Source: Hyphodiscus hymeniophilus
Taxonomy: Eukaryota; Ascomycota; Leotiomycetes; Helotiales; Hyphodiscaceae
Assembly (NCBI GenBank): GCA_016508695.1
Contig: VNKQ01000006.1
Location: 248,001 to 312,000 of the forward strand
Direction: 5' to 3'
Length of the DNA stretch: 64,000 nucleotides
Shown here: positions 24,669-34,318 of the stretch, piece by piece
Layout of the letters: every line of letters begins with the position of its first letter
Position numbering within the stretch: position 1 is the stretch's first letter
Program-made: the position numbers and the translations under genes
Notes under the pieces: model-generated
What the model saw: the letters and a program-made list of their open reading frames with translations, nothing else
Told to the model about the DNA's origin: nothing
Databases searched by the model: none

Positions 24669-26111
24669 ATGAAGTCTATGAACCGCCAGTTCGGAAAGCT
24701 CTTGGTCAAAGGGGCAGGAGACACTGCTAAAGTTTCGGTTCTCATCGCAGACTACGAGGACGCTGATAAAACACTCACCAAGGTTGGCCATCCAATACAC
24801 GATTCTGTTGAATCCCTGCTAACGTCAATGGCAAGATCATCGAAGCTTCGAAAGGCTGGCGGGACGCGTGGGTCTCGATTCTCTCTAGCCAACTGGCCAC
24901 TATATCTGGGTTCGAGGAATTGTACAACCCAATTCTTGGCACGACCGATTCAGCTGCCCACGACCCTGCCATAACCCCTCAGCTTCAACTCGATCGAACG
25001 GCTAGACTAAAGGAGACGTACGCGGAGTTGAAGACAGACCTGTTGGAAGAAGTTATTATGATGGATGCCCGTGTCATCAAACCGGCCACCGATGCGAAGG
25101 ACTACATACAACCTATACGAAAAACTATCAAGAAGAGGGATAACAAAAGATTGGATTGGGAACGCTACATCGACAAAGTTAATCATGCCTCAAAGAAAAT
25201 GAAGCGGACAGATCGTGAGAATGCTGCTTTAGCAAAGGCGGAGGAAGAGTTGGCGAAAGCAGCGGACGTAAGTCGACCGAACTCAAATATCATCACATAC
25301 TAAGAGACTTCAGGACTTCAAAGTAGCAGACGATCATCTCCGCGAAACACTTCCACCCATCATCTCAGCCGCATTCGCGATCCTTCCTCACCTCCTATCG
25401 GTCCAAATAATGATCCAAAATACGCTTCTGGCCCAGTACTATACAGCCTTACATAACTACTGCGACGAAGCAGGTTTCCCATCACCTCCTCCGCCTATGG
25501 ACGATGTAATAACAACATGGGAGAGGAACTTTAAGCCTGTGCAAAAAGAGGTCGAAACCATAAACGTCATCGCTCGTGGAAAGGCAGTCCACTCCTCGAT
25601 GTCTCTTGGCAATGATGGGACTAGGAAGAACTCTTCAATAACGGGCTTGAATGTACGGAATGGTTTCGCAACTCGTCGGGCATCGTCACAAGGTCTATCA
25701 ACATTAGCGAGCTCTCAAGCGCGAGTGATGAGGATACCATCTTCAAGTTCGATACACGCAGCCCCAGAGCCTAGTCCTTCTCCGGAACCAGAATATGGGA
25801 CTCACCTAACACCGGCGTCTTCGTACTCTTCGCACGCCGCGGGTGGTCCTACTGGTGATTATTTCCAGCGCGGTGTCGGTCAGAAGAAGAAGCCCCCACC
25901 ACCTCCGCCAAAGCGTATCGGCTCTCAAGGTTCGGGATTATTTGCCGTAGCGTTATATGCATTCAAAGGCGAAGGACAAGGTGACTTGAGCTTCCAAGAA
26001 GGCGACAAGATAAAGGTAGTCAAGAAAACAGACTCGACTGATGACTGGTGGGAGGGAGAACTCATGGGAGTGAGAGGAAGTTTTCCGGCAAATTACTGTA
26101 AACTTGCCTAA
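24669..26111 (+). CDS. BAR-SH3 (amphiphysin/Rvs167 family) protein
   Basis: Exons 24669-24782, 24836-25267 and 25314-26111 give 447 aa, all phase 0. Residues 1-~245 form the BAR domain: MNRQFGKLLVKGAGD, then helices through WVSILSSQLATISGFEELYN, RLKETYAELKTDLLEEVIMM and a Lys/Glu-rich coiled coil, ending ALHNYCDEAGFPSPPPPMDD. A Ser/Pro-rich linker contains PPPPPPKR (about residue 380). The C-terminal SH3 domain (~390-447) shows ALYAFKGEGQGDLSFQEGDK, DDWWEGEL and GSFPANYCKL, with the expected ALYxF, DWWxG and PxNY motifs. BAR domains sense and bend membranes; SH3 binds Pro-rich actin and endocytic partners at cortical patches. The N-terminus differs from the classical Rvs167/Hob1 start, so this looks like the second, divergent BAR-SH3 paralogue; that distinction is inference. 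Confidence 0.9.
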
Positions 26112-26678
26112 GCGATGGTGGGATAGAAAAGGGGCGGCCGCTTTGAGATCGGTGAATTAACGATTTATGATGGAATGGCTTGGAAAATGCTTGTCACGAT
26201 GGGATGAGGCAAGGCGTTGGTGGATGGCAAAAGCTACACGGTCAGTACACGGCTCAGAGAAACATCTCCATGATTGAACTCGACTCGAAACTTGCAACTT
26301 TAATTTTCCCAATGTCGTGATGAAGTCGAGTTTACGCAGTTGCTTGTCGTTACGTTCAAAGGCCAACCCCCAAGGAGCAGATCATTAAGTGATGAACGCC
26401 CAATGTTCCCGAAAAGTAGAGCTTAAAATGATCATGCTTTTTGTCACCATATGGCGGGCAGGAATATGCAAGTAATCTTTCAGTAACAATACACATTGGG
26501 CTGATTTTGGGACTTCCGGCCCGGCGCCAAACTACCTTATACCGATTACGCGAATTCCTATTTCCAATAACCAGCGGCTACTTGAAACGAGCAAAAAGAA
26601 GACCAACAAACCATCCTCGTATTTAAGTCCTTCTTCTCTTCATCAATTTGGCGTTAAATCTGTATCGGAGTATACGCC
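26112..26678. other. 567-bp intergenic region
   Basis: 3' end of the BAR-SH3 gene and promoter of the GNAT-ankyrin gene. No supported coding sequence. Confidence 0.5.
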
Positions 26679-28881
26679 ATGTCTGACTCTTCGAAGCATC
26701 CTGCCCCAAGCGAGGCTGACGACGGACCTGCCAGCAAAAAGATGAAAACCGGCCGAGAGACTGAGGCAAATGGTCAGTCCTCCGTATTCTTTCAGAGTTG
26801 AACTGCATCAGTTACGAGTACTAATACATCATCTCAGAGGAGGATACTCCGGGCATTCCGGCACACCACGCGTCGTCGCTTCCCTCTGGTCATCTCCATG
26901 ATGCGTCCGAGCATGAAGCATCAGAAAGCGACGCGGCAAGTGAAGGTGGTGGCAGTGAATTTGGCGCATATGAAGATGAAGAGTACGAAGAAGGTTACAA
27001 TGATGACATGTTCGATGAAAGCGATGGAGACGATGAAGACGCTTGTGATTACGATGTCGAGGAGCATGATCAAGCTATCGCTGGTGAAGTGGAAAAAGTG
27101 GCCAGGCTCAGGATTGCCGTCTGCAAGGACGATGAAGAATTCAATTGGCTCGAGAATATTCATGTCCGTTGCACTCTCGAGGGCGAGGTCATCGGTCACG
27201 GACTCGCAAGATACATCAAACGTGGACAAATTATTCCAGAGTTTTGGCAGGAGATGGAGCAACCAAGTAAGGACATGGCAGATATTGCTTTCGGGTTGTT
27301 CGACAGATATGGATGCCTGAAATCAAAATTCAAGGAACACCTGGTGCAGAAGGGAAGCGGGGCATGGAGCGAAGAATTAGATGATGGTCCATTGCTCCTA
27401 ATCGAACAAGTAATTGTCTCCAGGAAAGAGTTACGACGGAAGGGACTGGGAAAAGCCATGATTTCATCACTTCTGCAAAAGGCAGAAGCGAAAGCGAAAC
27501 CAGAACCAGTGTCGCCACAGACGGCTAAGTTGAGAGATATTTTCTATCGAGGTCGAGATCTTGGAAAATACTCAAAGTTGCACGTGGTCGTGCTGCCGGG
27601 TTGGCTTCGGGCGGACGTGGAGATGGAATGGGAAGGGAAAACTCGACAAGAAATACGAGCCATCAATCATCAAGCCGCCGACACAGCGGTCGCCTTCCTT
27701 CGATCATTAGGGTTCCGGCGTATTGGGGGTCTGATTTCCTTGGATTTTCGTTTGACCAAGAACACAAATCGCACGCGATCGCCTTGGACGACGACTTCGA
27801 GCTCCCCACAGAGTCATCCAATCTGGACGACTTGAGCGGTGATGAAGAGAAGATTGAGTATGATTTCTTTGGCCACAAAAAGGAACAGAAGAGATTGGAG
27901 CGCCTGAAGCAGGAATTGCCCCTTCATCACGCTGCTATAACGTCATCAGACCTCGATTGCCTCAAGTTCCTCAAATCTGTCCCTCTTGATGGAGCTAGCT
28001 GGACCCAAACTGATCACCTTGGCAACAATGTCCTTCATGTGGTCGCACTTCAAACCCTTTCTCGGAGCATACATTGGCTGCTAACTGAGTCGTTTCTTGG
28101 TCAGAATCTATCGTCAAGTCGAAACCACAAAGGATTCACGCCTTTGGAAGCACTGCAGGAAGAACTAGAGAATCGTCGAACTCAGATGAGGAGAGGAATG
28201 ATGACTATCGATATATCTGACAATTTCACTGGATTTACAAAGGAAGCTGTGGACTGCTTGTCATCGCTGACGGTTGATCCTAAAAACCACCAACTATTAT
28301 CAAAAGTCGAACATCAACGTTTGACGTACGGATGTACGTGTGGTGAATGTCTGGAAGGTTTTCTCTCACCACGCATGGTATCGGCTCTCCTTTACCAAGC
28401 AGAGACATCCCACGACCTGCTTCAATTCGATATTGATGATGGCCCGTTCTGGTGCAAGTGGTTCGATCATATGCTTATCTATCTTGAGCCAGGCCTCAAG
28501 CAAAACCTAAAAACCAACAAGTCTTACCGTCAAGGCTTCGCCAACGTCTTCAAGTACGTTGCGGCTTGCCTCGCATCAAGAAATATACCAACCAGAGACA
28601 ATTTATTGCAGGAATATGAGGAGGATTCGGAATGGCCGCCAGTCACACGTAACTATCTCGAGCGAGGCGGAACGTTGGCGGGCAAGATCGAAGCAGTTCT
28701 ACGTAAAGTCTTCGACGATGCTGAGAGTCAGGACATGAGAACTGGAGATGGCGAATTTGAGGCCGCCATGGGAGACGCATTTTCGAAGCTCAAAACTTGC
28801 CGAAACGATCGCGAATACGGATTTGTTGCCTTGAGCTGTGGTGTGCCAAAGAGAGACGGACCCTACCTTCCGGGGGTGTAA
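26679..28881 (+). CDS. GNAT acetyltransferase-ankyrin repeat protein with an apparent frameshift
   Basis: Exon 1 (26679-26772) joins exon 2 at 26838 across a 65-bp intron (GTCAGT donor). The first ~90 residues are acidic (YEDEEYEEGYNDD). A GNAT fold follows, with LLIEQVIVSRKELRRKGLGK carrying the acetyl-CoA-binding R/Q-x-x-G-x-G motif, then VAFLRSLGFRRIG near residue 325. Protein-like sequence then jumps to another frame at a run of five G (27725-27729): the original frame runs only 35 codons further to a stop, whereas the -1 frame continues SDFLGFSFDQEHKSHAIALD and stays open to 28881. That second part has ankyrin-like repeats (PLHHAAITSSDLDCLKFLKS, LGNNVLHVVALQ, NHKGFTPLEAL) and a Cys patch YGCTCGECLEGF. 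Combined length would be about 712 aa. Substrate unknown. One missing G, a sequencing error or real inactivation would all fit. Confidence 0.75.
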
Positions 28882-30800
28882 TGGATTCACGCTTTTGCTA
28901 CATGTTGCTCTAGAGTTACTAGGTTGATTGGAAACTTTCTAAGAACGATGTGGGTGGTGTGTTTATTAAATCACTTTAGCATGGCTCTATGAAAATTCTT
29001 CGTATTTGCCCCTAGGTAGCTCTGTCAAAACATGAAAACGGTACAAGTACATCGCTACAAGCACACGAGTGCCATTTCCTGTTCCTAAAAGTCAGCAGCA
29101 GCAAGACACTTATCCCACCGTCCAATTTATCGTCCCAATCCAGTCCGTATGTGAAAGAAGCACTATACCAGTTGTGTACCTACTTAGAATAAAAACGAGT
29201 TGAGATTTCTGCACTTAAATCCAGTCTGTTGGTTTCACCCCTCCGACGGTAGCGGACGCTTGAAATTCGAGGCCACCGTTCTCGTGACGTGCCAAAAGGG
29301 GAAGTCCGAATACCTGGCTATTCACACAAGAGTTTTTGCGCTTGTATGAGACTAATTTTCGGCATGCTTAGCAAAGTATTGTCGCTGCGAGAGAAAGGTA
29401 AGATGGGCTTTGAGAAGATGCCATTAGGGAAGGTTGAGATAAATATGCTGCTTGATGGATCCGCAGAGCTCCAATTGCTTGTACAGTACTGTTCCTAGAT
29501 GAGCCAGCCCCTGAATGGGACGGACTTTAGCGAGTGCAAATTAACCAATGCCACATGAAAAAGGCCGAGTAAGTTAAGCTCTAGAAAGTGCGTTGAATCT
29601 AGACCAAGACTATGCAATTGCAAAAGACCGACACGGCCAGTGAACTAAGCTCCGACTGCAGAAAGGTGGGTGGTATTCATATCATGACTTGAGACGGGCC
29701 TTTGAAAAGTTCTTTGCAGCCACTTTCCGTCAAGGGTATCTCCCAACTTTGTCTTTGAGCCTCATGGGCAATCGGGAGACGCTTTGAATCCTCTTGTTGA
29801 TTTGTGCCCCAATGCAAAGGGCGCCGCTTGTTTTCTCAAAGGACATATGGGGCCCTGGGTATCAATGATTCAGTACACAACTTGAAGTACACAACTTGTG
29901 AGGATCTGAGAGAAGCCACATGAAACGCGCCCATGACGCAGTGGGCAGCTTTGTGAAGCTTCGTGAAGCTTCTCGTCTATTCTCTGCTCGGTATCCTCCA
30001 CCGCCGTCATTATCGTGACATTGTGAGCATGGTCGAGTTGCTTCGCCACCATTCTCGGGGGTTGACCTCGGTTTTCCCGACGGACAAGACCTCGACGCCG
30101 CATCTTGGCACTACCTGGATCATGCAGGTGCTCGAAGGTCTCGTCTGGCTGGCCTCAGCCACATCAACTTGTGCCCATTGCCCACCCACAGCATCATCGT
30201 TTCCACCCCTCCACCAGCTCCATCCTCGAGTCTCCAGGGTCAGGAACATGTCCGCCTCATCAGCATCTCATCTCTGGAGAAGTTCTGGCATCAGGAACAT
30301 CAAGTGTTCACGATGTTGTTTACAGGCCATCTGCCCAGCATCCCCGACAAGACCAGTTCAATCGTATCTTCCAGGTCACACTACGATTCTAATTATCGAC
30401 ACCGAAATGATGGGCTACTACTGGCTCCGACGGGGTGAGGTGGTTGAGGTAGGTTGGTGAGTAGCGGGCGTGGGTGTTGGGCGTGAGAGGGCCATTATCC
30501 ACCACAATGCTGCGAATCTGCCCTGCCGCACAGCCTAACCACCGTCACACCAAAGGAAGATAAATATCCAGCAGCCTCTCTGCTGCATGAAAATGTAGGT
30601 CATTTATTATCTCGTCGCCTGTTCTTCCATTCATCTAGCAAAAGGTTTATATCCTCGAGAGGTCGAGGTCACTGTCGCAGATCCCATCGCTGGTTGTTGG
30701 TGCTTGCTTGACATCGAGCAGTCTCACCAGTCTATCCAGCATCCACCGGCAATCAACACCACTACACCCCGTCGTACAAACCATCCACGGCCTGATAAAC
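28882..30800. other. 1.9-kb intergenic region
   Basis: Holds the 3' UTR of the GNAT-ankyrin gene and the promoter/5' leader of the next gene. It includes a 14-bp tandem repeat at 29872-29899. A 165-codon open frame at 29963-30460 starts with a non-ATG codon and lacks recognisable features; I regard it as leader sequence. Confidence 0.5.
29872..29899. repeat. 14-bp tandem duplication
   Basis: Two adjacent copies of AGTACACAACTTGA, the second differing in the last base. Short slippage duplication. Confidence 0.75.
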
Positions 30801-32756
30801 ATGTACCGCCCGCAGAGTGGGCACATGTCCCGACCGCCATCTCCGCAACCTACTCACGTACCTCTGTCAATTCGAACCACGATCACACCGACTAAAACAT
30901 CCGTTAAGCAAGAAGGCCAATCCTCCTCTCCGCTGCCGCAACAGGCATATCCTATATACCCTCTATCAATTTCGCCTGAGAAGTTTCCCAAAGCACTGAA
31001 GCTATACAACAAATACTATCTCGAGAATGGCCTGGCTCAGCGCATGCGAGAACCCCAATCTGCGATAGAACCCAACAATCGTCTCCGCATTCCAAACGTG
31101 AAGAAAGCCCATTCTCTCTCCTCGCCCGGCTCGTCCAGACCATACACACATTCCGTCTCCGATTCTCTTTATGATGGTGTGACTGAAACTGTCGTCTCTT
31201 TCACCGGCGACGATAGCCCCGGATCTGCAGCTCCAAATGCCACCACGGAACTGATCAATTACAATGGCGAGAGGGTCCGACAACGTGTTAGACGACCTTT
31301 AACACCTGTGGCCAAAGCAAAGGCTGCTTTGATTCGCCATCTTAAATCATGCTCGGTCTGCCAAAGTCGACGAGTCCCCTGCCCTCTCGAACACCACGAT
31401 ATCGGTAGCCTCGAGACAGCTCGACAAGCTCGGGCTCGCAAGCGCGCACAATCCGTGCCGGAACAATCTCGACCCTCGAATACAGGTCCTTTCGGAAAGC
31501 CATATGGCCTGTCTGCAGACCAACCAAAGGCTGGCACGTCCCAGGGACAGATGACTTCGCTATTTGGTGTAGGTGGTGGTATTGGTCAAACCGGTCAATT
31601 CGACCAATTCCAGGATGTTGCGTCCTCTGATGCCGTTCATAACGACTCTCAATCATCTACTCATGCACCCGAAGCCGATCTGCTGTCCGGAATTGCTATC
31701 CATCGGGCTGTCGCAGGCCCCGCCAACCTCGCGCCCCCCATGCCCACAATGTCTTATGTGGACCCATATGAGACATATGAAGATGGTCAAATGTTTCCTT
31801 TGGGCGTCCTGCGCGGCTTTTTCTATTCCTGTGCCCATCTAGACGGGCTCTGCCACCATCCTTTCGAAGATATGGAGGCTTTGCAGACTCATTTCGAGAC
31901 GCATTTCTCTTATAATCGCATTGCCCCTGCCCACCGCCTCGTCTGCTCTTACTGTCAAAGCTTCAACAGCTCTCCATCTGATCCCTGCCATAACTGCCGC
32001 TGTGAAGGTACGATCGAGACATGGGTCTATGGCAACTTTATACGTATGCCAAACTTCCAAAGTTACGGACCTGATGGACAAGACTTCCTTCGGCGCGACA
32101 CTTCAACTGATTTCTTTTCGGGCATCGGAGGGGTCGGCATGAGCAGCAATGACTTTGGCTTGGGCGGCATGGACCACGGGAATGGCAACTTTACGGCTGA
32201 AGGCATGAACCAGGGTGGATATTACAGCTTCCAGAACAACTTCGGGGATCCTAGCTCTCAAGGCGACAACGACGGATATAATACCCCGCGATCCGGTGGC
32301 TATCCTACTCAGGGGAACTGGGCTCGGCAGGCAAAAGCAAGCCCGCTTAGTTCTCGCTCCTGGTATGCGAAATGCCGCCACCACAAGCTTCTTCTTCTTA
32401 CTTTGTTGCTCTTAGTGGCTTTCACCCTCCTACTCAAGGTCCATGAGTGGGTCTTGACTAAGGCTCAATCCTTCATTTCTATATCTGAGAACGCCAATCT
32501 CTCTGTCTTTGGATTCGTTGGGGTTTTGGCTAGCTTCGCTATGTCCTATACCTACTGGAGTATTAAAAGACTCAATGTTCATCGAGTCAGGAGGGCGCAA
32601 TGCGTGAGTAATTGCCTTGGAACAGAGTTATTGCTCGACCTTGCTAAACCGTTCCAGCGCCCTCATCGTTGTCCGTTACATGATATCCCAACAATCTCAT
32701 TCCACTACCGGCCAACAGCGCCAAACAGTTTCGTCCGAGGGGGTCTATTCTCATGA
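30801..32756 (+). CDS. half-zinc-cluster / Cys-His-rich protein with C-terminal membrane segments
   Basis: The frame is open upstream, but 30801 (AAACATGTAC) is its first ATG. An intron at 32604-32657 (GTGAGT donor, GCTAAAC branch, CCAG acceptor) is 54 bp and leaves the frame open whether spliced or not: 633 aa spliced, 651 unspliced. After a disordered N-terminus, RPLTPVAKAKAALIRHLKSC leads into CSVCQSRRVPC, a C-x2-C-x6-C half of a fungal Zn2Cys6 cluster, followed by LEHHD. Around residues 345-415 is a second metal-binding candidate: CAHLDGLCHHPFEDMEALQT, HFETHF, then VCSYC and DPCHNCRC. After a Gly/Asn-rich stretch come two hydrophobic segments, LLLLTLLLLVAFTLLL and VFGFVGVLASFAMSYTYW. Possibly a membrane-anchored regulator; no complete DNA-binding domain is seen. 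Confidence 0.78.
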   Translation: MYRPQSGHMSRPPSPQPTHVPLSIRTTITPTKTSVKQEGQSSSPLPQQAYPIYPLSISPEKFPKALKLYNKYYLENGLAQRMREPQSAIEPNNRLRIPNVKKAHSLSSPGSSRPYTHSVSDSLYDGVTETVVSFTGDDSPGSAAPNATTELINYNGERVRQRVRRPLTPVAKAKAALIRHLKSCSVCQSRRVPCPLEHHDIGSLETARQARARKRAQSVPEQSRPSNTGPFGKPYGLSADQPKAGTSQGQMTSLFGVGGGIGQTGQFDQFQDVASSDAVHNDSQSSTHAPEADLLSGIAIHRAVAGPANLAPPMPTMSYVDPYETYEDGQMFPLGVLRGFFYSCAHLDGLCHHPFEDMEALQTHFETHFSYNRIAPAHRLVCSYCQSFNSSPSDPCHNCRCEGTIETWVYGNFIRMPNFQSYGPDGQDFLRRDTSTDFFSGIGGVGMSSNDFGLGGMDHGNGNFTAEGMNQGGYYSFQNNFGDPSSQGDNDGYNTPRSGGYPTQGNWARQAKASPLSSRSWYAKCRHHKLLLLTLLLLVAFTLLLKVHEWVLTKAQSFISISENANLSVFGFVGVLASFAMSYTYWSIKRLNVHRVRRAQCVSNCLGTELLLDLAKPFQRPHRCPLHDIPTISFHYRPTAPNSFVRGGLFS

Positions 32757-34318
32757 CACCTCGACATGGACCTCTCACGGATTCATGTCTGACTATGCTG
32801 TCCACTATTCATGAACTCACGATCATGATTAATGACGGCTTACTCTCGCTTATTCATTCACGAAACACGCCCTCTTGTATATCAGGATATATGTATAAAT
32901 ACCCCAGTAACGAATCTCATTTGTCTCAACAAGGTATCGGAGGCTGTCTTTACGAATGGGATGCGAGCGTTGCATATAGATTCTTCTAGCTCTCTTTACG
33001 TGTATCATTACCCGCGCTTCCCTTCAAAAGAAATGTTCTCTAGTTGGAGGTGGGGATGATTGTGGTTGCCGGCACGTCGAAATGTACATATGTCTTCAGT
33101 CTGATTATTGGAATCTGTCCTATCTCTCCTTTTGACAAATGACTCTCATAACATCTGGAGGGGGGTGATGAGTGTCAGAGCCATTGGTGTTTTCATAGTG
33201 ACACCCATTTTCCTGCCATGTATATACCATATATTGATCCGAAGAAAATAGACGGTGAAGTTGAGGAGGACTTGTATATAGAAATCTCACCAATATGGTA
33301 ATACCTAAATCATTCACAACATCCCTCCTATCGAATCCTTATTCATCTTCAGAGTCATAAAGCATGCATGTACCAGCATTACGAGCCCGAGGTAGCCACA
33401 CCTCGGGTTTCAGGGATGACTCACAAGCCTACCACACCACACCTACCTTAGCACTCTAGATCTTGACCGTAATCCCACCCGCTTTCGAGAGATATATAGC
33501 CTTGTGGGAACCTTCCTAGATCTAGGAGAGAAACGGCAGAAAATGTGCGTGATTCACACCCAATTCGAGCTTCTGATTGATCAATGGAACGTAGTATACC
33601 TCTATGAGGCATATACATGGGGGGTGGAGGGCGGTGACACTCGATCGTGGGGAGTAGGGGAGTCATAGTTTTGTGGTGGGCTAGACCGCTTCAAGGTCCG
33701 GCGAGGGCAGTGTCAGGGGCACCAGGGCTGCGGGGCGGCGGAGCGGCGGAGGGGGCGGGCCAAGCCAATAGGGAGTGCAGCTCATGGCGACATGGCGTCT
33801 GGGAGGGATGTCAGACTGAGGCTTGGAAGTTCCGCTGCAATTTCGTGATCCCGCCTGGTGTCAGTAGTGGTGTTTCCACTGGACTCGGTTCTGCATGGTG
33901 GATGGTGGATGGTGGGGTGGAAGGGTCTTTCTGCCTTTCTGGCTCGCCGTTCTCCGCTATTCCTGTTCCGTCTCGCCGACTGTCGTCCAAACTGCGCCTG
34001 CAAAGTGCCTAACAAGTGCCCCCTCGCATCTGACGAACTGCGCTACAACCAGATGCTGCGTAGTTAAGTCTAGGACTGCCCTCGAGGCACCAGTGTTGTC
34101 GTTTCCTCTCCCGCAAGCTTTATTCCTTTCTCCACGAAAGAAAAGAAAGAAACGAAAAAAAAAAAAAAAACCGAAAAAAACAACACTCCGTCCTTGTAGG
34201 TTGCTCAATCCTCAAGACGTAAGAGTCAATTGGCATCAATTAGTTGAAGTGCCCAACCACAACACCAACAATAACCCCCCCAGATAATCCGTAGACACGC
34301 CAAAGCGCATTTCTTGCA
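32757..34318. other. 1.6-kb intergenic region with A-tract
   Basis: Contains the 3' UTR of the upstream gene, a GC-rich stretch at 33690-33770, and a 16-nt A-tract at 34155-34170 about 150 bp before the next ATG. This is a plausible nucleosome-depleted promoter element. No supported coding sequence. Confidence 0.5.

Noticed and set aside
29963..30460. 165-codon plus-strand frame upstream of the first half-zinc-cluster gene
   Set aside because: Non-ATG start and low-complexity content; more likely promoter/5' leader.
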